Shown here piece by piece: positions 1-7,738 of a stretch of 64,000 nucleotides of DNA; the stretch's first letter is position 1; the number at the start of each line of letters is the position of its first letter. The notes beneath the pieces were generated by a model. That model saw only the letters and a program-made list of their open reading frames with translations, was not told where the DNA came from and made no database searches. Made by a program: the position numbers and the translations under genes. Source of the DNA: Saccharopolyspora rosea (lineage in GTDB: Bacteria > Actinomycetota > Actinomycetes > Mycobacteriales > Pseudonocardiaceae); assembly GCF_025643595.1 (NCBI RefSeq), contig NZ_CP102826.1, positions 3,286,001 to 3,350,000 on the forward strand. Direction: 5' to 3'.

Positions 1-170
1 GGTGGTTCGGCCAGCAGCGCGCCCAGCACGCCCAGCACGAAGAAGTTGACCCGCAGGTCCACATCGGACTCGCCGTATTCGACGAGGACCGCGCGGTCCC
101 CGGCCTGCCGGTAGGTGATCGCCGGGCGTTCACCGTCGGCCTCGACGCGGCCGAGCACCGTCGCCGACAT
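1..170 (-). CDS. KipI/PxpB-type (allophanate hydrolase subunit 1) protein, 3' part off window
   Basis: The frame starts at an ATG at 170 and runs off the left edge, so only about 56 N-terminal residues are visible. They contain RQAGDRAVLVEYGE and DLRVNFFVLGVLGALL, the start typical of the carboxyltransferase-domain subunit-1 family (KipI, PxpB of 5-oxoprolinase, allophanate hydrolase subunit 1, sometimes fused to subunit 2). Its start overlaps the stop of the PucR-type regulator by one base (TGATG), so the two are translationally coupled, and the regulator probably controls this amide/urea-type catabolic gene. Which of the three enzyme activities applies cannot be told from this fragment. Confidence 0.7.
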   Translation of the reverse strand, partial: MSATVLGRVEADGERPAITYRQAGDRAVLVEYGESDVDLRVNFFVLGVLGALLAEP

Positions 171-1696
171 CACCGGTCACCGTCCTGGTCGCGCAGCCGC
201 AGCGCCAGCCACAGCTCGGCGCGCGTGGTGGGGTCGTCCAGCGTGCAGTCGAGCAGGTCGGTGATCCGCCCGAGCCGGTAGCGCAGGGTGTGCCGGTGGA
301 TGCCCAGCTCGGTGGACGAGGAGTCGACGTGGCCGTTGTGGCGCAGGAACACCCGCAGCGTGGAGATCAGGTCCAGTTTGGACCGCTGCGCGTGCCGGTC
401 CAGCGGTTCCAGCAGTGCCGCGGCCCAGCCGCGCGCACTGGGGTTGTCCAGCTGCGCCAGCAGTCCGGCGGTGGTGACGTCCTCGGCGAGCACCAGCCGC
501 GCGGTGTGCCCGGACGAGCCGAAATACACCGAGCGGGCCCGGCGCAGCGCGTCGGAGACCTCGTCGGCGCGCACACCCTCGGTCACCACCGCGCGGGCCT
601 GCGGAACCCGGTGCAGCACCTCGTCGAGGGCCTGCAGATCGCCTTCGGCCACCGGCAGCAGGACCGCCGCGCTGTGGCTGTCGTACTGGGCGGTGAGCGC
701 TCCGGCCTGCCGCAGGCCGTGCTGGTCCTCGGCCACCCGCAGCAGCCGCGGCAGCGCCTCCCGCGGGCATCCGACGAACGCCACCCGCAGCGGTGCCGGT
801 GGCATGGGCACCCCGAGCGTGTCGGCCACCAGCTCGGCCAGGTCGGGGTGCCCGTCGACCGCGAGCCGCAGCACGGCGCGGCGTTCGCGCCGCTGCGCTT
901 CCTGCTCGTCGAGTTCGCCCGCCAGGTCCAGGGCGAGTAGCCGGACCGCGCTGGTGAGCACCGATCGTTGCACCGGTGCCAGCGCGCTCGTCCGCCCGAT
1001 GGCGAGGTATCCGCCGAGGTGTCCGCGCACGTCGATCGGCAGCACGGCGACCTGGTCGCCGGCGACGGTCAGCGACGCCGCCTGCAGCCGGGTGCGCAGC
1101 CCGAGTGCGTCCAGGTCCATGCGGATCCGCGCCGCGTGGCCGCGGGCCCGCGCGGGAGCCGCGTGCCGGACCTGGCCGTCGGCGTCCAGCAGCAGGACCC
1201 ACGCGTCGAGCGCCTGCGCGAGCCGGCCGACGACCGCGCGCGACCCGGTGGTCGACAAGGCGGCGTGCACGAGGTCGGCCTGCGTCTCCAACGCGTGGGT
1301 GAGCAGCCGTTCCTGTCCGCGGGTGATCTCGGCGGCGACGGTCTCGCTGATCGCGATGAACGGTGTCGCGCGCGGCACGGCCAGCAGCGGCAGGTCGTGG
1401 TGGGCGGCGGCGTCGACGAGGTCGCGGGGCACCTCGGCGTGGGCGTGGCCGACGCCGAAGCCCAGCCCGGCGGCCTCGCGCGCGGTCAGCCGCCGGACGT
1501 AGTCGTCCCAGTGCCCGCCACGGGCCGGGAAGCCCTTGCCGGTGGTGAGCAGCAGTTCGCCGCCGGACAGGTGCGGGGTGGGGTCGTCGAGTTCGCTGAC
1601 GTGCACCCAGCGGATCTCGGGGTCCGCGCGGCCCGGTACCAGGGGGTGCAGGTGCAGTTCGCGTCGTTGCACCAGCCAGTGCAGGGTCGGGCGCAT
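170..1696 (-). CDS. PucR/CdaR-family transcriptional regulator
   Basis: 508 residues from the ATG at 1696, which has a GGGAGG site seven bases upstream; an in-frame start 36 codons earlier gives only a low-complexity Arg/Pro extension and was rejected. The N-terminal ~125 residues (starting MRPTLHWLVQRRELHLHPL) are a PucR purine-catabolism-type sensor domain. The C-terminus (LGIHRHTLRYRLGRITDLL near residues 460-480) is the PucR C-terminal helix-turn-helix. The middle is a degenerate GGDEF-like linker. Such proteins usually activate nitrogen or aromatic/amine catabolic genes in response to a metabolite. The 1-nt overlap with the downstream KipI-type gene makes that gene the probable target. 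Confidence 0.85.
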   Translation of the reverse strand: MRPTLHWLVQRRELHLHPLVPGRADPEIRWVHVSELDDPTPHLSGGELLLTTGKGFPARGGHWDDYVRRLTAREAAGLGFGVGHAHAEVPRDLVDAAAHHDLPLLAVPRATPFIAISETVAAEITRGQERLLTHALETQADLVHAALSTTGSRAVVGRLAQALDAWVLLLDADGQVRHAAPARARGHAARIRMDLDALGLRTRLQAASLTVAGDQVAVLPIDVRGHLGGYLAIGRTSALAPVQRSVLTSAVRLLALDLAGELDEQEAQRRERRAVLRLAVDGHPDLAELVADTLGVPMPPAPLRVAFVGCPREALPRLLRVAEDQHGLRQAGALTAQYDSHSAAVLLPVAEGDLQALDEVLHRVPQARAVVTEGVRADEVSDALRRARSVYFGSSGHTARLVLAEDVTTAGLLAQLDNPSARGWAAALLEPLDRHAQRSKLDLISTLRVFLRHNGHVDSSSTELGIHRHTLRYRLGRITDLLDCTLDDPTTRAELWLALRLRDQDGDR

Positions 1697-2277
1697 CGGA
1701 CCTCCCCGGAGGCGAGCTGCGGTGTCCCGCGTCCGCGTCCTCCGGGCCCGTCGCGGGCCCGGGCGGGGTACCTGCTCCTCCCGCGTCCGAGGGGAGCCGA
1801 TCAAGAGTTCCCCGGATCGTAGCCGCCAGCACCCCCATGCCGTCCACTCTCGACGAAGATTCCTCAGAAAGATCGATCGAACTTCATCAAAAAATGGGCA
1901 CGGAGAGACCGCTCCATTCCGTCACGGTGACGATCACGCCGCCGCGTCCCCGATCACCTTCTGATGACGGACGGCACCGTCACCCAGGTCGACTCGCCAT
2001 CGGCCTGCCGAGGACCGTCCTGGCTGGACACCCTGTTGCTGCTGGTCGACGGCCAGCTGTACGGCGGACCGACCCGCACGCGCAGCAGAACGAAACCGCA
2101 CCGGAGCCCTGACTGTGCAAGGAGGAACTGGCCCGCCTCCCCGCCCTGGGACCACGATCATTCCCAGGCCGTCGAGCGCCCTGGCATGTGGGGGTATGCC
2201 AGGAGCCCAGAACCCGACTGCCGCGCAGAGCGCGTCCGGAAGGAGAACGATCTTCCGGCACGCCCAGGAGGAGGCGC
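1697..2277. other. Intergenic stretch without a convincing gene
   Basis: About 580 bases between the PucR-type regulator and the DUF885 gene. Open frames exist (for example plus strand from 1893 or 1964), but they lack ribosome binding sites, have unlikely composition (Arg/Pro/His runs) and match no family I know. The relatively A/T-rich part at 1850-1920 could hold the promoter of the regulator. The segment contains one copy of the 20-bp repeat described separately. Confidence 0.5.
1917..1936. repeat. 20-bp direct repeat with palindromic core, copy 1
   Basis: TTCCGTCACGGTGACGATCA occurs here and again, identical, at 4257-4276. Its core CGTCAC-G-GTGACG is an inverted repeat with one central base, so it could be an operator. 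The two copies flank the DUF885 peptidase gene. Confidence 0.75.
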
Positions 2278-2310
2278 GTTCGCCGGGGTGGTCACACCGC
2301 CCCGGCGAAC
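2278..2310. terminator. Hairpin downstream of the DUF885 gene
   Basis: GTTCGCCGGGG (2278-2288) pairs perfectly with CCCCGGCGAAC (2300-2310) across an 11-base loop. It lies about 95 bases past the stop of the minus-strand DUF885 gene. It has no U-run, as is common for actinobacterial terminators. Confidence 0.5.
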
Positions 2311-2404
2311 GTCCGCGCTGTGCGAAACCGCCGATCGAGCTCCCGCCCGGCGGTCGTGGCGCCACACCAGGCCCGAGTCCGGATCGCGCTCCTCGCCCCG
2401 GGCC

Positions 2405-4087
2405 TCACACGGGACGCGGATCCGGGGCTCGCGTGCCGTGGACCCAGTTCTCGACGAGTTCGGCGAGCGCGGTCATCGGCAGCGGGCCGTTGGTGAGCAC
2501 GAGATCGTGGAACGCCCCGAGGTCGAAGCCGCTGCCGAGTTCGTGCTCGGCCAGGGATCGCAGGCGCTGGATCTTCAGGCGCCCCACCATGTACGACAAC
2601 GCCTGCCCCGGCCATTCGATGTAACGATCGGCCTCGGTCTGGATGTCCACTTCGGACAGCAGGGTGTGCGTGCGCAGGAAGTCGACCGCCCGCTGCCTGC
2701 TCCAACCCCGGGCGTGCAACCCGGTGTCGACGACCAACCGCGCGGCACGAGCGGAATCCTCCGCGAGCAGGCCCAACCTCGCGATGTCGTCGGAGTACAG
2801 CCCCATCTCCTCGGCGAGCCGCTCGGCGCACAACGCCCACCCCTCGACGTGGGCGGTGATCCCCGCCAGCCGTCGCAGCGCCGGTAGCCCCCGCACCTCC
2901 TGCGCGAGCGCCAGCTGGAAGTGGTGTCCCGGCACGGCCTCGTGGAACGCCACCGCCTCGGCGGTGAACCGGTCGCGTTCCTCGGCCCGGTAGGTGTTGG
3001 CGAAGTACGTACCAGGCCGGGACCCGTCCAACGCGGGCCGCACGTAGTACGCCGTCACCCGCGGAGCTTCGCTGTCCGGAACGGGCTCCACGGCACAACG
3101 CCCGGCGGGCACCCGCCTGAACCAGCCCGGCGCCGCCCGCTCAGCCCGCTCGACCGCGTCGCGAGCCACCGCCAGCACCTCCTGCGGACCGCGCCACCGC
3201 ATCGCGGGATCGGTGCGGAGCCTGTCGTGCACCTCGCCGACGGTCCTGGCACCGAAGGCGCGCGAGCCGACCTCCACGTACTCGTCGGCGAGCCCCTCGA
3301 TGAGCTCCAGCCCTGTGCGGTGCAGGTCGTCCGGGGTGCGTTCGGTGGTCGTGTGCGCCCGGGACAGCGCCGCGTACACCACCTGCCCGTCCGGCAGCCA
3401 GCACAACCCCGGCTTCTCCGGCGGCCTCCCGCGCGGCACGACCTCGGTATCGATCACGTCGCGGTAACGCGCGAACGCCGGACGCACCACGTCGGCCAGG
3501 ACCCTGTCGCGCTCGGCGGCCCGCGCTCCGCTCAGCACCGGTTCGCGAAGAGGGTCCCGGTCCGGGACGGCGAGGTACCGGTCGAGCGCGGACACCGCGG
3601 CACGCCCCAGGTACGCCAGCGGAACCCGGCCGGCCGCGATGCCCGCGCAGTGACGCTGCGCGGCATCGGCGAGATAGCCGGGGATGGCGGCCAACCTGGC
3701 CAGATAGGCGCGTTCCGCGTCGTCTCCCCGGGGCCGCACCAACGGCAGCGAATGCAGCAACGCCCCGGCGGGCGCGGTGAGGGTGAACGCCACGGTGTGC
3801 TCGACCAGCCCCGCATCGACCCGCGCCGCCAGAGCGTGCGCTTGCTGCACCACGACGGCCCGCGTCACGGCGTCCTGCCCGTCCAGCCCACCGGGCGGGG
3901 CGGCCGCACGCCGGGCGATGTCCTCGGCCCTGGCCTTGCGCGCGAGAGCGGCCTGCGCACTGAGATCGGGCAACCGGTGGTCGTACTCCTGGAATCCGAG
4001 CAGTGACGCCGCCAACGGGTCTTCGTCGTGCAACAGGGCGAGCACCTCGTCGGCGAGCTCGGTCACGGCGGTCATGGGCGTGGTCAT
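2405..4087 (-). CDS. DUF885 family protein (putative zinc peptidase)
   Basis: 560 residues from the ATG at 4087; a second ATG at 4075 (MTAVTELADEV) is equally possible, because neither has a clear ribosome binding site. The protein matches the DUF885 family along its length. It carries the HEAVPGHH signature near residue 380, an HExxH-like zinc site typical of these predicted metallopeptidases, then HVEGWALCAERL and SDDIARLGLL blocks. No signal peptide is seen, so a cytoplasmic location is likely. The gene stands alone, with a hairpin downstream and a copy of a 20-bp repeat on each side. Substrate unknown. Confidence 0.85.
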   Translation of the reverse strand: MTTPMTAVTELADEVLALLHDEDPLAASLLGFQEYDHRLPDLSAQAALARKARAEDIARRAAAPPGGLDGQDAVTRAVVVQQAHALAARVDAGLVEHTVAFTLTAPAGALLHSLPLVRPRGDDAERAYLARLAAIPGYLADAAQRHCAGIAAGRVPLAYLGRAAVSALDRYLAVPDRDPLREPVLSGARAAERDRVLADVVRPAFARYRDVIDTEVVPRGRPPEKPGLCWLPDGQVVYAALSRAHTTTERTPDDLHRTGLELIEGLADEYVEVGSRAFGARTVGEVHDRLRTDPAMRWRGPQEVLAVARDAVERAERAAPGWFRRVPAGRCAVEPVPDSEAPRVTAYYVRPALDGSRPGTYFANTYRAEERDRFTAEAVAFHEAVPGHHFQLALAQEVRGLPALRRLAGITAHVEGWALCAERLAEEMGLYSDDIARLGLLAEDSARAARLVVDTGLHARGWSRQRAVDFLRTHTLLSEVDIQTEADRYIEWPGQALSYMVGRLKIQRLRSLAEHELGSGFDLGAFHDLVLTNGPLPMTALAELVENWVHGTRAPDPRPV

Positions 4088-4642
4088 ACCCGATGAGAAA
4101 CGGTGTCGGCGAGGGATTTTCTCCGCGACCACCACCACAAGCCCGGCCCGTGACCCGGCGACCACGAGCGCCACCTCACCCGGTCCTCGATCCCGCTCCT
4201 GGGGCGACTCCGACTCGCGAAGGCCCCCGGAAGGCGGTTCCCATGATCTACCCTTTTTCCGTCACGGTGACGATCAAGGAGCTCAGGGGACCGCGTCCCG
4301 AGTCGGGGCCGGGCGGACCGAAACCGCACTCCTGCCGCTCTCGCCCTCTCCGCAGCCCCGCGGCGACCCACCTCCGCCACGAGCCGCGTCGCCGCGGGGT
4401 AGCGCCAATTCGTTTGCGGCGGCCCCGCCACCCCTGCCCCGGGTACGCCTCCACAGCAAGCCCTACCGCACATAAGCTCGATTATGCGCGGCTCCGTTTC
4501 GCCGGAATCGCCTGTTCAGGGAATCGTTTCGTTTGGTTGGTAACGTTATTGATCTATTGTGACGGAAAAGGTGGTGGAGGTGGGTGGGGCGGGACCCGTT
4601 ACGGTCGGCTGCGTCGACCGGCATGGGATGGAGGCAACAGGC
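4088..4642. other. Intergenic region between divergent DUF885 and mug genes
   Basis: It holds the second 20-bp repeat and an A/T-richer segment (4480-4560) that probably contains the mug promoter. A short plus-strand frame from the ATG at 4243 has a GGAAGG site eight bases upstream and begins MIYPFSVTVTIKEL, but then becomes Arg/Pro-rich and matches nothing I know, so I do not call it a gene. Confidence 0.4.
4257..4276. repeat. 20-bp direct repeat with palindromic core, copy 2
   Basis: Identical to 1917-1936. About 20 bases further on both copies also share CCGCGTCCC, with a small length difference between. Together they bracket the DUF885 gene. Confidence 0.75.
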
Positions 4643-5209
4643 GTGGTGGTGCGTGGTGATCGGCCGAGCCCGGAGGAGTTGGCCGCGGCAGAGGGCGCGA
4701 CGATCCCGGACGTGCTCTCCCCCGGCATGCGGGTGCTGTTCTGCGGGATCAACCCCGGACTGTGGTCGGGTGCGACCGGGCACCACTTCGCGCGGCCGGG
4801 CAACCGGTTCTGGCCCGCGCTGCACTCCTCCGGCTTCACCCCTCGCCTGCTGCGGCCGGACGAGCAGGACGAACTGGCCGAGTACGGACTGGGCATCACC
4901 AACCTGGTCGCGCGGGCCAGCGCCCGGGCCGCCGAGCTCACCGACGAGGAGTTGCGCGAAGGCGGGCGTGCGCTGGAGCGCACCGTGCAGCGGTACCGGC
5001 CGGCGTGGGTGGCGGTCGTCGGGATCACCGCCTACCGGACCGCGTTCGGCGTGCGGGCGGCCACGGTCGGCTCCCAGCAGCGGTCGATCGGTGACGCCCG
5101 GGTGTGGGTGCTGCCCAATCCGAGCGGGCTCAACGCGCACTGGACCGCCGCGACGTTGGCCGAGGAGTTCGCCCGGCTGCGCCGGGCGGTCGAGGCGCAC
5201 GACGGCTGA
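4643..5209 (+). CDS. mug: G/U mismatch-specific uracil-DNA glycosylase (Mug)
   Basis: 188 residues if translation starts at the GTG at 4643, which has GATGGAGG eight bases upstream; starts at 4628 (ATG) or 4559 (GTG) are in frame but less likely. The family signatures are clear: LFCGINPGLWSGATGHHFARPGNRFW near residues 30-55 (N of GINP is the catalytic-loop position), ITNLVARAS, and VLPNPSGLNAHW near the C-terminus. The enzyme removes uracil or ethenocytosine from mispairs in base-excision repair. It is a single gene, with no operon partner. Confidence 0.93.
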   Translation: MVVRGDRPSPEELAAAEGATIPDVLSPGMRVLFCGINPGLWSGATGHHFARPGNRFWPALHSSGFTPRLLRPDEQDELAEYGLGITNLVARASARAAELTDEELREGGRALERTVQRYRPAWVAVVGITAYRTAFGVRAATVGSQQRSIGDARVWVLPNPSGLNAHWTAATLAEEFARLRRAVEAHDG

Positions 5210-5504
5210 GCGGCGCAGCCGGGTTGCCGGGCTCGCGGTCCCGCCCGCAGCTCCACCGAACTCGTTCAGCGGGAGTCCGAACCTGGTGGCGAGGGCCGCG
5301 TGACCAGCGCGAGATCCACCCGACGACGTCTGTCCACTGTGGTCTGTCGGTGGCGGGGAACCGGTGGCGCCGCGCGGGCTTCCGGGGTGCTCGACCGGGC
5401 TCGTCGCGGCCCGGTTCGCGATTACCCCGAATGGCCGCATTGACACTGGTCGTGATCGTCGCGGGAGAGCTACGGAACACAGGGGTGTGCTTTATCGGTC
5501 CGTT

Positions 5505-5546
5505 ACCGGTAGGGTCTTGTCCGCCGGTAGGCCAGGCCCTACCGGT
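5505..5546. promoter_or_regulatory. 10-bp inverted repeat upstream of the Pro-rich protein gene
   Basis: ACCGGTAGGG (5505-5514) and CCCTACCGGT (5537-5546) are perfect inverted repeats separated by 22 bases, with a third CCGGTAGG half-site in the spacer. The element ends 35 bases before the ATG at 5582, so it is either a paired operator at the promoter or a 5' leader hairpin. Confidence 0.45.
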
Positions 5547-5581
5547 GACACTGGCCGTTTGCCCCCGCAGAGTCGATACGG

Positions 5582-6109
5582 ATGACTATTCAAGACGACC
5601 TTGCCCGACCGTGGTTCCAGCCCGTGGTCCCGACGGACCCGCAGCAGCGCCGCCGCTCGCAGCCGGATCCGGGACCGTTGACCACTCGATTCATGGGTGA
5701 ACTGCCCCTGGACGAAGTGGCCGCCCCAGCGCGTCCCGCCGCCCGGCCCGCCCCGCCGCGGTGGGAGGACGGACCGGAGCGGATCGAGGTCACCCAGCCC
5801 TACATCCCCGCGATCCGCGACGAACAGCCCGAGTTCGCCAAGCGGCTCAACCCCGAACCGCCGACCGCACCGACCCCGGCGTCGACTCCGGCCGACGAGA
5901 CCGGGCCACGCCCGGCCGAGCCCCGGGTCGGCGCCGAATCACCGGAGCCGACGCTGCTGACCCAGCCGCAGGCTCCGGTCGCGCCGCGGCCTGCCGAACA
6001 GGCGCGCCCGGCCGCTCCGGTGAAGAAGCGCAGCATCTTCCGCCGGGTGGTGCGCCGCATCATCGGCCCGGACCTGCTGCGCAAGGATCCGCCGCCGAAG
6101 AAGCGCTGA
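5582..6109 (+). CDS. Hypothetical proline-rich protein with basic C-terminus
   Basis: 175 residues, starting MTIQDDLARPWFQPVVPTDP. It is rich in Pro/Ala/Glu and probably disordered to about residue 145, then ends in a strongly basic segment (VKKRSIFRRVVRRIIGPDLL...KKR) that could bind membrane, nucleic acid or a partner. No transmembrane segment or signal peptide. I do not recognise the family. Codon use is normal for the window, and a strong hairpin follows the stop, supporting a genuine single-gene unit. An inverted-repeat element lies just upstream. Confidence 0.65.
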   Translation: MTIQDDLARPWFQPVVPTDPQQRRRSQPDPGPLTTRFMGELPLDEVAAPARPAARPAPPRWEDGPERIEVTQPYIPAIRDEQPEFAKRLNPEPPTAPTPASTPADETGPRPAEPRVGAESPEPTLLTQPQAPVAPRPAEQARPAAPVKKRSIFRRVVRRIIGPDLLRKDPPPKKR

Positions 6110-6123
6110 TCCTGCCCCTTGCT

Positions 6124-6176
6124 GGTGGCCTTGGCGCCGACGCGGACCTGCATCCCGTGTCGGCGCCAAGGCCACC
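6124..6176. terminator. Perfect 18-bp stem terminator
   Basis: GGTGGCCTTGGCGCCGAC (6124-6141) pairs perfectly with 6159-6176 across a 17-base loop, 14 bases past the stop of the Pro-rich gene. It also lies at the 3' side of the minus-strand resolvase remnant. Confidence 0.75.
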
Positions 6177-6199
6177 GTCGTGTCCGCGGTGATCTGCGG

Positions 6200-6453
6200 C
6201 ACTGGTGATCGCGGGCTGCGGCGATGTCCACGGAACAGGCGTTCGGTCGAGCTTCGGCACCACCGAGGTGTCGCCGCTTCGCACCGCCGTGAGCGCCTGG
6301 TCGAGGCCGGGACGTGCGCGGGTGGTGCCGGTCAGCCCGTGGTCGAGATACATCCGGTCGTCGGCGACACCGAGCTCGGCCAGGCGCTGGCGTCGGGCAG
6401 AGGTCTTGCTCGTCGGTTGAGCAGCGGGCGTAGCCGGTGATCGTCCCGCTCAT
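6200..6453 (-). pseudogene. Serine resolvase/invertase remnant (Tn3-type TnpR)
   Basis: The minus strand from the ATG at 6453 reads MSGTITGYARCSTDEQDL, the start of a serine recombinase (GYARxSTDxQDL with the catalytic Ser). The match then moves to another frame: from about 6353 it continues MYLDHGLTGTTRARPGLDQ ... SGDTSVVPKLDR, also resolvase. A frameshift therefore separates residues ~19 and ~40, and the rest of the catalytic domain and the DNA-binding domain are missing. It is dead, and probably belonged to the same Tn3-family transposon as the transposase remnant at 7211-7496. Confidence 0.8.
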
Positions 6454-6641
6454 GGGGCGCGAGCGTACGTTGAGCCCCCGGCAATCGGAATTTTCGCCGT
6501 ACGAGGCAACTGCAACGCCGCTGGTCGAGGTCGCGGGGGAAGCAAGCTGTCGGTCGCAGCGTGTACGTAGGGGGTTCCCGGTGCGGACATTCGACTTCCG
6601 ATCTATGGCGAAACGATCAGACGGTCGGGCAGACTGCGGCC

Positions 6642-7157
6642 ATGCGATTCGAGCTCGCCCAGGTCAACATTGCCCGGCTGGTGGCGCCGCTGGACGATCC
6701 GCAGCTGGCGGATTTCGTGGCCGCGCTCGACCCGGTCAATGCCGCGGCCGATGCTTCACCGGGGTTCGTGTGGCGGTTGCAGACCGAGGACGGCGATGCC
6801 ACCGCGGTGCGCGCCTTCGACTGGGACGTCGGTGACAGCGCGGGAGTCATCGTGAACATGTCGGTCTGGCGGGACGTCGAGCACCTGGCCGCGTTCGTCT
6901 ACGGCGAGCTGCATCGCCAAGTCCTCAAGCGACGCCGCGAGTGGTTCCAACGGATGAGCACCGCCTACACCGCCTGCTGGTGGGTTTCGGCCGGGCACCG
7001 GCCCAGCACCGACGAAGCCGAGGAGCGGGTCCGTCATCTGCGGCTCCACGGCCCCACACCACACGCCTTCACACTGCGCAACAGTTTTCCGCCGCCAGAT
7101 GCCGACAGTAGTGCCCAGCCCGTGCTCGGATCCGACGACTGGCTCTGCCCTGCCTGA
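6642..7157 (+). CDS. DUF3291 domain protein
   Basis: 171 residues from the ATG at 6642 (MRFELAQVNIARLVAPLDD). The order of motifs fits the DUF3291 family, a dimeric alpha/beta-barrel (ABM-like) fold: FELAQVNIARL at the N-terminus, ASPGFVWRLQTEDGDA near residue 45, NMSVWRDVEHLAAFVY near residue 75 and WWVSAGHRPSTDEAEERVRHL near residue 110. Function of the family is unknown. It sits between the resolvase and transposase remnants of a decayed Tn3-type element, so it may be former cargo. The Shine-Dalgarno site is weak. Confidence 0.8.
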   Translation: MRFELAQVNIARLVAPLDDPQLADFVAALDPVNAAADASPGFVWRLQTEDGDATAVRAFDWDVGDSAGVIVNMSVWRDVEHLAAFVYGELHRQVLKRRREWFQRMSTAYTACWWVSAGHRPSTDEAEERVRHLRLHGPTPHAFTLRNSFPPPDADSSAQPVLGSDDWLCPA

Positions 7158-7210
7158 GCGTCGGCTCGCCGATCCGTCAGTGAGACGGGATCGGGAGGCC
7201 GAGGCGGGTG

Positions 7211-7496
7211 TTGCATGGAGACCTCGGCGTGTTCGCGGTCCGGGCCGGTCAGACCACCATCTATGCCGTAGAACAGCGCGGTGTGGCCGGAGTTCCAGTT
7301 CTCCACGACCTGCAACCCGCCGTGGCTCTCCCCGCGTAGTTCCGGTGAGGCAGGCGAAGATCGTGCGCGCCGCGCGGCCAAGTTCTTCCAGCGCCTGGTA
7401 GGCGGGTGTTTCGGCCCGCCGGGGGTGAACCGACGCAGGATCGACTCCGATTCCGCGGTGCCCAGGCGGAGTGCGGTGGCGTATTTGACCATATGA
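7211..7496 (-). pseudogene. Tn3-family transposase C-terminal remnant
   Basis: On the minus strand MVKYATALRLGTAESESILRRF (from 7496), then in a shifted frame AYQALEELGRAARTIF, then GLQVVENWNSGHTALFYG and LTGPDREHAEVSM (to about 7214) match consecutive blocks of the Tn3 TnpA C-terminal (DDE) region. At least two frameshifts separate the blocks and the N-terminal two thirds is absent. Together with the resolvase remnant at 6200-6453 it marks a decayed Tn3-family transposon. Confidence 0.8.
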
Positions 7497-7655
7497 CCGG
7501 CTGGGACTGCTGGTCTTCCCGCTGAGCGTCGGCCCGGTACTGGGTGGCCGACCTGGACATGGCTCACCCTGCGGCTTGGCCGAAACGGCCGAGGCGATTG
7601 CCATGCCACCGCTGGCACCTCGGCTGGTCGACAGCAGGGCCGCGGACCAGACCCC

Positions 7656-7683
7656 TTGCATTAGGACGCACACGGAGTATTCT
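7656..7683 (+). promoter_or_regulatory. Predicted sigma-70-type promoter of vdcBCD
   Basis: TTGCAT (7656-7661) and TATTCT (7678-7683) with a 16-base spacer lie 56 bases before the vdcB ATG. The upstream arm of a 12-bp inverted repeat falls inside the spacer. Confidence 0.55.
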
Positions 7684-7712
7684 GGGCGTCGGCAAAGGGA
7701 CGTGTGCGTCCT
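7663..7712. promoter_or_regulatory. 12-bp inverted repeat around the vdcBCD transcription start
   Basis: AGGACGCACACG (7663-7674) and CGTGTGCGTCCT (7701-7712) are perfect reverse complements. One arm sits between -35 and -10; the other is in the probable 5' leader. A phenolic-acid-responsive repressor binding both arms would block the promoter. A leader hairpin is the alternative. Confidence 0.5.
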
Positions 7713-7738
7713 TTCTTGTGCGGTCGGAAGGCGTACTC

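Noticed and set aside
1964..2404. Plus-strand frame starting MTDGTVTQVD
   Set aside because: No ribosome site, low-complexity Arg/Pro composition, runs antisense into the DUF885 gene and matches nothing known.
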